NCBI GenBank assembly: GCA_035264885.1
Contig: DATFPK010000055.1
Coordinates: 1 to 52,278, forward strand
Direction of reading: 5' to 3'
From: DATFPK01 sp035264885
GTDB lineage: Bacteria; Actinomycetota; Thermoleophilia; Solirubrobacterales; 70-9
Length of the DNA: 52,278 nucleotides
Below the pieces are notes generated by a model. The model was not told where the DNA came from. It saw only the letters and a program-made list of their open reading frames with translations, and searched no databases. This document shows positions 14,972 through 23,323 of the stretch, one piece after another. How positions within the stretch are numbered: the first letter of the stretch is position 1; each line of letters starts with the position of its first letter. Both the position numbers and the translations under genes were made by a program.

Positions 14972-15127
14972 GTGCCGTACGTGATTCGCCCACCCGTCCG
15001 GAAGATGTCTCCCGCCGTCGCCTCCCTCGCGGCGACGGCGGGGGCTCTTCTGGCAGGGGGAGGAGTCCGGTCGCTCCAGTTGAACGGCGCTGGGGTGGTT
15101 TCGACGCCTAACGCACCCAGGACCTGA
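14972..15127 (+). pseudogene. Truncated copy of the preceding secreted gene
   Basis: A 51-codon frame starting at a GTG with GAGGAGGG just upstream. It opens VPYVIRPPVRKMSPAVASLA, nearly identical in its first 13 residues to the preceding gene (MPYVIRPPVRRMS). After a signal-peptide-like stretch it diverges and stops at 15127, overlapping nothing but ending 5 nt before the GGDEF/HD-GYP start. It looks like the N-terminal stub of a tandem duplicate whose mature domain was lost. It could still be translated as a leader peptide. Confidence 0.6.
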
Positions 15128-15132
15128 TCGCG

Positions 15133-16980
15133 ATGGCCACCATCGAGCCGGACGTACGCTCGAAGGCGATCGAGGATCGCCTGCTCGAAGACTCCTGGGC
15201 CTCGCGGTCCCGCGAAGTCAGCCTGCGCGAGCTCGCCACCGAGGCGGTGGCCGGGCTGCTCTTCCTCGCCGCCGCCGGGGCGCTCCTCGCACTGGAGGGG
15301 GCCCCTGGCTTCGATCCTACGCTGGCCGTCCTCCTGGTGGTCCTCTACGCGCTGATCTCGCGGGTGGAGTTTCCGATCGGCGCCGGCTTCGTCGTCCCTT
15401 CCTATCTCGTCCTCGCGCCCATGCTCGTCCTGGAGCCCGCGACGGTCGTGCCGCTGATGGCGGCGGCGGGACTGGTCCTCGGTGCCTTCGGCCAGTGGCT
15501 CGCGCGCCAGGCGGGCGCCGAGCGGATGCTGTTCTCCATCCCCGACGGCTGGCACGCGGTCGGGCCGGCCCTCGCCCTCACCCTGACCGGCCACGCGCAG
15601 GGGGACATCACCGCACCGGTCATCCTGCTGGCGGCATTCCTGGCGGCCTGCCTCTTCGACCTCGTCTCGGCCACCCTGCGGGAGGCGGCCGCGCTGGGCG
15701 TCGCGCCGAACGTCCAGCTCCGGGTCCTGGCCAAGGTCTGGGTCGTCGACGCGTGCCTCGCGCCGATCGGCTTCCTGGCTGCGCTCTCCGCCTCGGAAGC
15801 CGAGGGACGGGTGCTCCTCATCCTTCCCCTGGGAGCGCTGCTGCTGATCATGGCGCGCGACCGCAACGCCAGGATCTCGCAGGCCCAAAGGCGCCTCGAG
15901 CAGGCGCTGATCGATCCGCTGACCCGCCTCGGCAACCGCCGCCAGCTCGACATCGACCTGCGCGAGAAGCTCGACGCGGCGTCGCAGAAGGCGCCGCTCG
16001 TGCTGATGGTCTTCGACCTCGACGGCTTCAAGGCCTATAACGACACATTCGGCCACGGCGCCGGCGACGCCCTCCTCGAGCGGCTGGCCGGCAAGCTCAC
16101 CGCAGCGGTCGCACCGGCGGGCAACGCCTACCGGCTGGGCGGCGACGAGTTCTGCGTCCTGGTCGAGGTCGTACCAGAGCGGCTCGACCTGCCGCTGCGG
16201 GCGGCGGTTCAGGCGCTGACCGAGCGCGGCGAGGAGTTCACGATCCACGCCTCCTACGGCGTCGTCCTCCTCCCGCACGAGACGACCAACCCCGACTACG
16301 CGCTCCAGCTGGCCGACCACCGGATGTACGCGCGCAAGCACTCCCGCACCGAGGGTCCGCGCGACCAGGCCTGCGACGTCCTGATGCGCAGCCTCGAAGC
16401 ACGTGAGCCCGGTCTCCACGACCACTCCCACGACGTCGCCGACCTGTCCCGGCGGGTCGGCCGCCGGCTGGGTCTCGCGGTCGAGAAACTCGACGAGCTC
16501 GTCCGCGCCGCCGAGCTGCATGACGTCGGCAAGGTCGGGATCCCGGACGCGATCCTCAAGAAGCCGACCTCACTCGACCGCTTCGAGTGGGAGTTCATGC
16601 ACCAGCACACGATCCTCGGCGAGCGGATCCTCAACGCCGCGCCGGCCCTCCGACCGGTCGGCGCGATCGTCCGCTCGACCCACGAGCGCTGGGACGGCCG
16701 CGGCTACCCCGACGGCCTCGCGGGGGAGCAGATCCCGCTCGGCGCCCGGATCGTCGCCGTCTGCGACGCCTACGACTCGATGGTCTCCGACCGTCCTTAC
16801 CGGTCGGCGCTCGGCCACGCCTGGGCGTGCGACGAGCTGCGCCGGGAGGCCGGGGACCAGTTCGACCCCACCGTGGTGGACGCGTTCCTCGCCGAGGTGG
16901 ACGTGAGGCCCGAACGCGGCGCCGAGGTCCACCCCATCGACGAGGTCACGGCCCGCCTGCGCGAGCTGCTCGCGGTCTAG
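15133..16980 (+). CDS. Membrane GGDEF and HD-GYP protein (c-di-GMP synthesis/degradation)
   Basis: 615 residues. The N-terminal membrane part has about six helices (residues 35-240). A GGDEF domain (about 255-415) has FDLDGFKAYND and an intact RLGGDEF. An HD-GYP phosphodiesterase domain (about 420-590) has the metal-binding HD in AELHDVGKVGIPD and the signature GRGYPDGLAGEQIPLGARI. No RxxD I-site precedes GGDEF; AGNAYRLGGDEF is seen instead. Both activities could be present, and the net direction is unknown. It is the last gene downstream of the c-di-GMP-I riboswitch, so transcription from 14254 could place a c-di-GMP enzyme under c-di-GMP control. Confidence 0.92.
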   Translation: MATIEPDVRSKAIEDRLLEDSWASRSREVSLRELATEAVAGLLFLAAAGALLALEGAPGFDPTLAVLLVVLYALISRVEFPIGAGFVVPSYLVLAPMLVLEPATVVPLMAAAGLVLGAFGQWLARQAGAERMLFSIPDGWHAVGPALALTLTGHAQGDITAPVILLAAFLAACLFDLVSATLREAAALGVAPNVQLRVLAKVWVVDACLAPIGFLAALSASEAEGRVLLILPLGALLLIMARDRNARISQAQRRLEQALIDPLTRLGNRRQLDIDLREKLDAASQKAPLVLMVFDLDGFKAYNDTFGHGAGDALLERLAGKLTAAVAPAGNAYRLGGDEFCVLVEVVPERLDLPLRAAVQALTERGEEFTIHASYGVVLLPHETTNPDYALQLADHRMYARKHSRTEGPRDQACDVLMRSLEAREPGLHDHSHDVADLSRRVGRRLGLAVEKLDELVRAAELHDVGKVGIPDAILKKPTSLDRFEWEFMHQHTILGERILNAAPALRPVGAIVRSTHERWDGRGYPDGLAGEQIPLGARIVAVCDAYDSMVSDRPYRSALGHAWACDELRREAGDQFDPTVVDAFLAEVDVRPERGAEVHPIDEVTARLRELLAV

Positions 16981-17053
16981 GCGCAGGGCGCCACCCCGCG
17001 GCATGGAGGGCCCCGGGCCGGGTACTCGATTTCCCGACCCGAGAGGAGGGAAC

Positions 17054-17275
17054 ATGGCGAAGGACCACGGTTCGAGCGTCAAGAACGACAAGCAGTACGA
17101 GGGGCTTCGCAAGAAAGGCATGAGCAAGGAGCGGGCGGCGAAGATCTCCAACGCCAACGCCGGCTCCGGGAATCAGGCCTCGAAGAAGGGCGGCAAGAAC
17201 TCCGGTGGGGGCGGCGGCGGCTCGAAGAGCCAGAAGGCGGAAGCCGGCCGCAAGGGCGGCAAGAAGTCGAGTTAG
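17054..17275 (+). CDS. Small basic MAKDHG-module protein with Lys/Gly-rich tail
   Basis: 73 residues. The first 36 form a module, MAKDHGSSVKNDKQYEGLRK, continuing GMSKERAAKISNANA. It is clearly shared with the protein at 48140 (MAKDHGPSVKDDELYEKLRE). The tail is a flexible Gly/Ser/Lys stretch ending KAEAGRKGGKKSS, like the KGG motifs of small stress-induced DNA-binding proteins. ATG 17054 is preceded by GAGAGGAGGGA. The probable role is nucleic-acid binding under stress; no mechanism is known. Confidence 0.8.
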   Translation: MAKDHGSSVKNDKQYEGLRKKGMSKERAAKISNANAGSGNQASKKGGKNSGGGGGGSKSQKAEAGRKGGKKSS

Positions 17276-17285
17276 GCAGCCGCGG

Positions 17286-17777
17286 ATGACCCAGCAGATC
17301 ACTCCGAACCTCTGGTTCGACACCGAGGCGGAGGAGGCGGCCGAGTTCTACGTGTCGGTCTTCGTCGACAGCCGGGTGGTCGGCGTCACCCGCTATCCGG
17401 AGGACGCGCCCCGACAGGCGGGCATGGTGATGACCGTCGAGTTCGAGCTGCGCGGCCAGCGGTTCGTCGGCATCAACGGCGGTCCGCAGTTCAAGTTCGA
17501 CGAGGCGGTCTCATTCGAGGTCCTCTGCGAGGACCAGGACGAGGTCGATTACTTCTGGGAAAGGCTGGGGGAGGGAGGCGAGCACGGCCCGTGCGGCTGG
17601 CTCAAGGACCGCTACGGCCTGAGCTGGCAGGTCGTCCCGCGGGGAATGGAAGAGCTGTTCTCCGATCCGGACCCGGAGCGGGCCCGGCGTGCGATGCAGG
17701 CGATGCTGAAGATGAGCAGGCTCGAGATCGACGTCCTCCGCCGCGCCGCCGACGGCGAGGAGGTCAAGGCCGGGTGA
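17286..17777 (+). CDS. VOC superfamily protein, PhnB-like
   Basis: 163 residues of the vicinal-oxygen-chelate fold, PhnB/'3-demethylubiquinone methyltransferase-like' type: ITPNLWFDTEAEEAAEFYVSVF, then MVMTVEFELRGQRFVGINGG, then FWERLGEGGEHGPCGWLKDRYGLSWQVVP. The LWFD...EEAAEFY start and the GWLKDRYGLSWQVVP end are the hallmark motifs. Catalytic activity of this subgroup is not established. It starts 11 nt after the MAKDHG gene, and its TGA overlaps the GTG of the next gene (GTGA, 17774-17777), so it is co-transcribed and coupled. Confidence 0.9.
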   Translation: MTQQITPNLWFDTEAEEAAEFYVSVFVDSRVVGVTRYPEDAPRQAGMVMTVEFELRGQRFVGINGGPQFKFDEAVSFEVLCEDQDEVDYFWERLGEGGEHGPCGWLKDRYGLSWQVVPRGMEELFSDPDPERARRAMQAMLKMSRLEIDVLRRAADGEEVKAG

Positions 17778-19132
17778 AGCGGCGCCGCCGCACGGCTGCT
17801 CGCCGCGCGACGCTGCTCGGTCTCCTCCTCGGCGCCCTCTGTGCGCCGGCGACCCCGGCGTTCGCGGCGGAGACCGAGTGGATGCGCCTTCGGACGCTCC
17901 ACATCGCCCACCAGGGCGGCGAGGACGAGGTCCCGTCGGCGACCATGTACTCGTTCGAGCGGTCGCTTCGGCTTGGCGCCGACATGCTCGAGGTTGACGT
18001 CCACCGGAGCGCTGACGGCAAGCTCGTCGTGCTCCACGACGCCACGGTCGACCGCACCACCAACGGGTCCGGCCGCGTCTACGACATGTCCCTGCGGCAG
18101 ATCCAGGCGCTCGACGCCGGCTACAACCTCGTGCCCGGCGAGGGGACCGAGGAGGGGCGGCCGGCGGCCGACTACCCGTTCCGCGGCGTGCGGACCCGGA
18201 AGCGCAAGCCGCCGGCCGGCTTCCGCCCGCGTGACTTCCGGATCCCGACGCTGACCGAGGTCATGCGGACCTATCCGTCGATTCCGATCAACATCGAGAT
18301 CAAGGGTGCGTCGGATTCCGACGTCGAGTCGTTCCGCCGCAACGCCGAGACGCTCGCCGCGTTCCTCAACCGGATCGGCCGGCGCAAGGGCATCATCGTC
18401 GCCTCGTTCAACGACGCGGCCCTCGACCGCTTCCATCAGCTCGCGCCCCAGATCGATCTCGCGCCGGCCCTCGCCGCGACCGGCGCCTACAAGTTCGGCG
18501 ATGTCCCGCCGCCGGAGGGAACGGTCGCCTTCCAGGTCCCGATCGAGTTCAGCGGGATCGCGGTGGTCGACGAGGAGTTCGTCGACCGTGCCCACGCCGA
18601 TGGCTACGCCGTCCACGTCTGGACGATCAACGAGGAGTCCGAGATGCGCCGTCTCCTGCGCTGGGGCGTCGACGGGATCATGACCGCCGAGCCGATCCGC
18701 CTCGAACGCGTCCTCTGCCGGACCCGGACGAAGCGGCCGAGGCGGCCGCGAGGAGTGCCGGGGACCCACTGCTCGAAGCGCGGCTCGATCGCCTGCCGCG
18801 TCGTCCCGGTCCGGGCCAGCCGCGACGGCCCTGCCCTGCGAGTCGTGGTCCGCCGCCGCGACCGTTTCTCCGGCCGCTGTGCAGGCCGGGTCACGCTGAA
18901 GCCTCCCGGCTCCCGGGTCCGCCCGACCGGTCGATTCGCGTTCGGCGACAAGCCGCCTGCGGCGGGAGGCCCGCGCAAGCGGGTGGTGCGGATCGGGCTT
19001 TTCCGACATCTACGCCGGGCGATCCGTAGTGGCGCCGCGGTCCGGCTGGCGGCCCGCCCCTACACCGCGTTCGCCGCGCGCCGCCGGCTCAGCGTCGGCG
19101 CGCCGGCGCCGGCCTCACCCGGCCGGTCCTAG
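17774..19132 (+). CDS. Secreted glycerophosphodiester phosphodiesterase with basic C-terminal extension
   Basis: 452 residues. The signal peptide is ATLLGLLLGALCAPATPAFA. The GDPD TIM barrel (about 40-315) has the catalytic His in AHQGG, the metal ligands in MLEVDVHRSADGKLVVLHD, and the conserved HVWTINEESEMRRLLRWGVDGIMTAEP near its end. It hydrolyses glycerophosphodiesters to glycerol 3-phosphate and an alcohol outside the cell. The canonical HRG is HQG here. About 135 residues after the barrel are unusually Arg-rich with four cysteines and have no recognised domain; they may be a wall- or polyanion-binding tail. It overlaps the VOC gene by 4 nt and the convergent 19115 gene by 18 nt. Confidence 0.9.
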   Translation: MKRRRRTAARRATLLGLLLGALCAPATPAFAAETEWMRLRTLHIAHQGGEDEVPSATMYSFERSLRLGADMLEVDVHRSADGKLVVLHDATVDRTTNGSGRVYDMSLRQIQALDAGYNLVPGEGTEEGRPAADYPFRGVRTRKRKPPAGFRPRDFRIPTLTEVMRTYPSIPINIEIKGASDSDVESFRRNAETLAAFLNRIGRRKGIIVASFNDAALDRFHQLAPQIDLAPALAATGAYKFGDVPPPEGTVAFQVPIEFSGIAVVDEEFVDRAHADGYAVHVWTINEESEMRRLLRWGVDGIMTAEPIRLERVLCRTRTKRPRRPRGVPGTHCSKRGSIACRVVPVRASRDGPALRVVVRRRDRFSGRCAGRVTLKPPGSRVRPTGRFAFGDKPPAAGGPRKRVVRIGLFRHLRRAIRSGAAVRLAARPYTAFAARRRLSVGAPAPASPGRS

Positions 19133-20584
19133 CTCCATCGCCTCCATCCCGCGGTCGAGCGCGGCCACTCCCGCCGCCCCCTCTGGCACCGGAACCGCCC
19201 GGAATGTCGGCGCGGGCAGCGTCAGCCGGAACGTCATCCGCCCCTCGTCGTCGAAAGCCGACACGATCGGGTTGTCACCCCAGCTGACGAGCCAGTCGCC
19301 GTCCGGCAGCGGCCGCGCCGACCCGCAGCAATGGCTGCGGTGGACCAGCGGGTCGTTGAGCTGGCCGAGGTAGGTGGCGGTGCGGCGCTCGGGGTCCAGG
19401 CGGTAGAAGGCGACCCGGGGGAGCCGCGGGCGGTCCTTGCCGTTGTCGAAGACGCTCAACACGTCATCGCTGCCCAGGCGCGCGTCGTGCTGACCGCCGA
19501 ACAACTTCCGGGCGGGATCGCCGACGATCCGCATCGACTCGGGCGTCGGCGTCCCCCCGAGCTTCCACTCGATCCGCTTCGTGACGCGATCGACGCCGTA
19601 CACGGCGTCGGTGTGACGCATCGACACCACGACCTCGCCGCCAGGTCCCATGTCGATCGAGTTGACGTGGACCGCGTCGAACTGCTCGCTTCCGGTCGGG
19701 CCCCGCTTGGGATTGCTGAGGACGTTGCGCCACCAGCGTCCCGTCTCGGCCAGTCGGATCCGGCCACGTGAGTTCCAGCGCCAGACGATGCGGCCGCTGG
19801 GGTCGACCTCCTGGACCTCGGCGAACGCCGCGGTCGTCTTCGCGCTGCCGCCGAACCGGCGCAGGTCGACGTCGGCCCCGGGCGGGTAGGCGTCGATCAG
19901 GACGTCGCCGTTGCCGAGCACGCGGAACTCGTGCCCATCGACGATCGACCCCTCGGTGCGGACGAGCCGGCGGAGACGGCCGGCGAGCGATCGGACCTCG
20001 TGAGCCATGCGTGGATCGAGTCCGTAGCCGTCGCCGAACGAGCGGGGCCAGGCGACACGGCCGTTGGGGAGGATCTGCGCCCAGAGGGCGCGGGTGGGAG
20101 GGTTGAGCCACCAGCGGGGTGTGCCGCTGTGGTCGAAGACGACGATCCACGGCTTCCGGTGGTTGAAGCTGACGACGAACAGGCCTGGGGAGCCGGGCCC
20201 GAAGCGCTGGAAACGCCAGCGCGGGAAGTCGGCGGGCAGGCAGCGCACGTGGTAGACGGATCGCTCGTCGCCGTCCCTGGACCTGACGGCGAAATCGGCG
20301 CCGGGCGCGGCGCCGTGCCGTATCGGGAACGATCCAGCCCGCGGCGCCGCTGAGCCCACGCCTGCTCGGATCCCTGGTTCCGTCCGTACCCGAACCGACC
20401 GGCCCCCGCGGCCGCACCGCGAGACGTAGCGGTGCAGTCCGGGGTCGAAGTCCGGATAGACGCCGCGGAGGGTCAGACCGGCGGAGGGCGAACCGCCGCC
20501 GTCACCGCGCCCGCATCCCGCACCAGCCGCCGCAAGGAGGATCGCGAGGAGGGCGCCGAGGACTCCTTTCGACCGAGGCCGCAT
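19115..20584 (-). CDS. Arylsulfotransferase (ASST)-like beta-propeller lipoprotein
   Basis: 489 residues. The lipoprotein signal is LGALLAILLAAAGAGC. The remainder resembles the arylsulfotransferase/Arylsulfotran_2 beta-propeller family: HEFRVLGNGDVLIDAYPPG, VQEVDPSGRIVWRWNS, DAVHVNSIDMGPGGEVVVSMRH, RIEWKLGG, FGGQHDARL, VSWGDNPIVSAFD. The H-containing motifs (DAVHVNS, GGQHDAR) correspond to the His residues around the ASST active site. Many actinobacterial members have no demonstrated sulfotransferase activity. ATG 20584 precedes the lipobox; the longer upstream frame is not protein-like. Confidence 0.82.
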   Translation of the reverse strand: MRPRSKGVLGALLAILLAAAGAGCGRGDGGGSPSAGLTLRGVYPDFDPGLHRYVSRCGRGGRSVRVRTEPGIRAGVGSAAPRAGSFPIRHGAAPGADFAVRSRDGDERSVYHVRCLPADFPRWRFQRFGPGSPGLFVVSFNHRKPWIVVFDHSGTPRWWLNPPTRALWAQILPNGRVAWPRSFGDGYGLDPRMAHEVRSLAGRLRRLVRTEGSIVDGHEFRVLGNGDVLIDAYPPGADVDLRRFGGSAKTTAAFAEVQEVDPSGRIVWRWNSRGRIRLAETGRWWRNVLSNPKRGPTGSEQFDAVHVNSIDMGPGGEVVVSMRHTDAVYGVDRVTKRIEWKLGGTPTPESMRIVGDPARKLFGGQHDARLGSDDVLSVFDNGKDRPRLPRVAFYRLDPERRTATYLGQLNDPLVHRSHCCGSARPLPDGDWLVSWGDNPIVSAFDDEGRMTFRLTLPAPTFRAVPVPEGAAGVAALDRGMEAMELGPAG

Positions 20585-20637
20585 CCGGCTTCGGCAGGCT
20601 AGAGCCTCCCGGTCCCCGGGCTTTCGAGGACTGCGCG

Positions 20638-21135
20638 CTAGGCGGTGACGACCTCGGGCGCCCCGGCGCCGTCCTGCGACGGCCGGACGGCCGGCCCACC
20701 CTCGTGGATCTTGCGATGGGGATCCTCCATGTTCGCGCGCCGGACCGCCTCCACGTCGCCGTGGTAGGCCCCGCGGCCGCTCGGGTCGGTCATCGCCAGC
20801 GAGCCGAGCTCGAACGCGGACACCGCGACGTGCGGGACCCACTCCTTCGGTCCGCGCTTGTACTGCCCGGTCACGAACGGCGTCGCCGCCAGCGCCACCG
20901 CGCCGAGGGCGTCGAGTGCGAGGTGGGCCTTGTACGGGAGCAGCTTGACCAGCCCGAGGGGGTAGTTCGTCACCGTGCTGTAGCCGGCATGCGCGGCGCC
21001 CGCGGTGCGAATCTGGCGTGCCGAGCAGGTGCCTTCGATCCCCGCGAGTCGCGGGAACACGGTCATCAGGAGGGTCCCAACCGTGTAGTCGGTGACGCCG
21101 TGCAGCGTCGAGTCGACAAATCTCAGTCTCTTCAT
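20638..21135 (-). CDS. SPW-repeat-like membrane protein
   Basis: 165 residues. It starts MKRLRFVDSTLHGVTDYTVG, the 'lHGviDY' signature of small SPW-type membrane proteins. About three or four hydrophobic segments follow (TVGTLLMTVFPRLAGI, TNYPLGLVKLLP, AHLALDALGAVALAATPFVTG), then a hydrophilic tail from about residue 115. A vitamin-like function is not known. It lies 10 nt downstream of the Zn-dehydrogenase stop on the opposite reading order (dehydrogenase 21146-22324 is upstream on the same strand), so the three genes 22728-20638 may form one operon. Confidence 0.65.
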   Translation of the reverse strand: MKRLRFVDSTLHGVTDYTVGTLLMTVFPRLAGIEGTCSARQIRTAGAAHAGYSTVTNYPLGLVKLLPYKAHLALDALGAVALAATPFVTGQYKRGPKEWVPHVAVSAFELGSLAMTDPSGRGAYHGDVEAVRRANMEDPHRKIHEGGPAVRPSQDGAGAPEVVTA

Positions 21136-21145
21136 CCGATTCCTT

Positions 21146-22324
21146 TCAGGGCTTGAGAACGACCTTCACGCATTCGTCTTGCTTGTGCTTGAAGGTCTCG
21201 TAGCCGTCCGGGGCGTTGTCGAGACCGAGACGGTGGGTGACGACGAAGCTGGGATCGATCTCGTCGTTGCGGATCCGCTCGTACAGCGGCTCCAGGTACT
21301 TCTGGACGGGGCACTGGCCGGTTCGCATCTGGAGGCCCTTGTTCATGAAGGCGCCGGCCGGGAACTTGTCCATCAGACCGCCATAGGCGCCCATCACCGA
21401 GACGATGCCGCCCGGGCGGCAGGCGAGGATCGCGTCGCGCAGGGCATGCCCGCGGTCGGTCTCCGCCCGCCCGGCCTGCTTGGCGCGCTCGATCGCGTGC
21501 AGGGCTCCGTGCCCATGGCTCGCCTCCAGGCCGACCGCGTCGATCACTGCATCGGGACCGCGTCCGCCCGTCAGCTCCTTGAGCTGCTCGACGATGTCCG
21601 CGTCCTCGGAGAAGTCGACCACATCGGTCGCGCCCGCTTTGTTGAGGGCCATCTTCAGCCGGTAGTCGAACTGGTCGATCGCGATCACCTGCTCGGCGCC
21701 CATCAGGACGGCGCTGGCGATCGCGAACTGGCCGACGGGCCCGGCGCCGAAGACGGCGATCGACTCGCCCCCCTGGATGTCGCAGAGGTCGGCGCCGAAG
21801 TACCCGGTCGGGAAGATGTCGGACAGGAAGAGGACCTTCTCGTCCTCGATGCCGTCCTCGATCTTGATCGGGCCGACGTCGGCGTACGGAACCCGCGCGT
21901 ACTCGGCCTGTCCGCCGGCGTAGCCGCCGGTGATGTGCGAGTAGCCGAAGATCCCGGCGGCGGGCTGTCCGAACATTTTCTCCGCGAGTCCGGCGTTCGG
22001 ATTCGAGTTCTCGCAGGCCGAGTAGAGCTCGTGCTGGCAGGACCAGCAGTTCCCGCAGGCGATCGGGAAGGGCACGACCACGCGGTCACCGGCCTCGAGG
22101 TTTTTGACCCCCTTGCCGGTCTCGACGACCTCGCCCATGAACTCGTGGCCGAGGATGTCGCCCTTCTTCATCGTCGGGACGAACCCGTCGTACAGGTGGA
22201 GATCGGACCCGCAGATCGCGGTCGACGTGATCCGGACGATCGCGTCGCGGTCGTTGACGATCTTCGGATCGGGGACGTTCTCGACCTGGACCGTGTTGCG
22301 TCCCGACCAGACGGTCGCGCGCAT
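21146..22324 (-). CDS. Zinc-dependent alcohol/formaldehyde dehydrogenase, FdhA-like
   Basis: 392 residues of the MDR superfamily. Catalytic zinc ligands are in ICGSDLH and GHEFMG. Four structural-zinc cysteines are in CGNCWSCQHELYSAC. The Rossmann nucleotide loop is AVFGAGPVGQFA. The insertion GLEASHGHGALHAIERAKQAG and the length point to the glutathione-independent formaldehyde-dehydrogenase/threonine-dehydrogenase-like subgroup, NAD-dependent. The substrate is uncertain. ATG 22324 overlaps the TGA of the upstream SRPBCC gene by one base, a pairing seen repeatedly in actinobacteria. Confidence 0.9.
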   Translation of the reverse strand: MRATVWSGRNTVQVENVPDPKIVNDRDAIVRITSTAICGSDLHLYDGFVPTMKKGDILGHEFMGEVVETGKGVKNLEAGDRVVVPFPIACGNCWSCQHELYSACENSNPNAGLAEKMFGQPAAGIFGYSHITGGYAGGQAEYARVPYADVGPIKIEDGIEDEKVLFLSDIFPTGYFGADLCDIQGGESIAVFGAGPVGQFAIASAVLMGAEQVIAIDQFDYRLKMALNKAGATDVVDFSEDADIVEQLKELTGGRGPDAVIDAVGLEASHGHGALHAIERAKQAGRAETDRGHALRDAILACRPGGIVSVMGAYGGLMDKFPAGAFMNKGLQMRTGQCPVQKYLEPLYERIRNDEIDPSFVVTHRLGLDNAPDGYETFKHKQDECVKVVLKP

Positions 22325-22728
22325 CAGGCACCCACCTTCTCGAGCTCGGACTCCTCGAGCGGCTGGGCGGGGCGCTGCTTGAGCTTGCGCTCGGCGCGCT
22401 CCCCTTCGGGCGAGCCCTCGGAGCGGGCGATCTCGCCGGTCTCGACGAGCTGCTTGAAGTGCCGCAGGTCGTCCTTCGCCTTCGCGAGCGGCGGGCCACC
22501 GGCGATCTTCCCGATGATCCCCGGCGCCTTCTGGGCAAAGCTCTGTCCCCGCTCGAGGTGGATTTCCGTGCCACGGTCGCCCGGGGCATCCTTGAAGGTG
22601 ACCTCGTCGCGGGACTCGTCGATCGTCTGTGGGTGGAACTCCCCGTTGCGCCAGCGGCGCTCGACCTCGTCCCTGGGCCGGTTGATGGTGATCGCCGCCT
22701 TGAGGCTCAACGAAATGCTCCCTTCCAA
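22324..22728 (-). CDS. SRPBCC (START-like) protein coupled to the dehydrogenase
   Basis: 134 residues. The SRPBCC hydrophobic-pocket fold begins SLKAAITINRPRDEVERRWRNG, followed by strands VTFKDAPGDRGTEIHLERG and the helix AKAKDDLRHFKQLVETGEIARSEG. It ends in a charged tail. Such proteins bind lipids or other hydrophobic ligands; the specific ligand is unknown. The stop TGA shares a base with the dehydrogenase ATG (22324), giving tight translational coupling. Confidence 0.82.
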   Translation of the reverse strand: MEGSISLSLKAAITINRPRDEVERRWRNGEFHPQTIDESRDEVTFKDAPGDRGTEIHLERGQSFAQKAPGIIGKIAGGPPLAKAKDDLRHFKQLVETGEIARSEGSPEGERAERKLKQRPAQPLEESELEKVGA

Positions 22729-22894
22729 GTTCGGGTGGATGCTGATCGCGGCCCGCCTCCCCCGGGGGTTCCGCTCTGTGAGAGGACCCCGTCGCCGTGG
22801 GCGGCTTCGGGATCAGACGTCCGGCTACCCCTGGCCCCGCGCGCGAAACGCAGGGCGGTTGGCGTCCTGACGGTGCGGGTAGCCGCGAGGGTGG

Positions 22895-23323
22895 ATGCCG
22901 GGTTTGAAGCGGAGGATCAGCAAGTTCACCACGGTCCGGCTCGTCAACCCGCTCGTCCGCCGGGCGATCGAAGCCGGCGTCTTCCCGCGGACGCACGCAC
23001 TGCTGGAGACGACCGGTCGGCGGAGCGGCATGCCCCGTCGCACGCCGGTCGGCAACGGCCTCCGCGGCGACGTGTTCTGGGTCGTCACCGAGCACGGATG
23101 GGCCTCGGACTACGTGAGGAACATCGAGAAGAATCCCAAGGTCCGGGTCAAGATCGGCCGCCGCTGGTACCGCGGCACCGCCCGGGTCATGCCCGACCTC
23201 GACCCCATCCAGAAGCTCCGCGAGCTCCGCCGCCCGGTCAACGACGCGCTCCTGCGAGCCGTCGGCACCGAGCAGCTGGTCGTGCGGGTGGACCTGCGTG
23301 TGGACGAAGTTATGCCCGCATAG
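22895..23323 (+). CDS. Deazaflavin (F420)-dependent nitroreductase family protein
   Basis: 142 residues of the Ddn-like split beta-barrel family: an N-terminal helix, then HALLETTGRRSGMPRRTPVGNGLRGDVFWVVTEHGWASDYVRNIEKNPKVRVKIGRRWYRGTA, which contains the conserved 'TtGRrSG..R..Pl', 'wv.neHG..sdwvrNi.anP.v' and 'G' motifs. It is expected to bind F420H2 and reduce hydrophobic acceptors near the membrane. F420 dependence supports an actinobacterial host. The C-terminus runs into a 39-nt inverted repeat (23302-23340). Confidence 0.88.
   Translation: MPGLKRRISKFTTVRLVNPLVRRAIEAGVFPRTHALLETTGRRSGMPRRTPVGNGLRGDVFWVVTEHGWASDYVRNIEKNPKVRVKIGRRWYRGTARVMPDLDPIQKLRELRRPVNDALLRAVGTEQLVVRVDLRVDEVMPA

Noticed and set aside
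14641..16521. 626-codon minus-strand frame opposite the GGDEF/HD-GYP gene
   Set aside because: No domain, extreme Arg/Gly/Glu composition, and the plus strand carries intact GGDEF and HD-GYP motifs. A typical high-G+C antisense frame.
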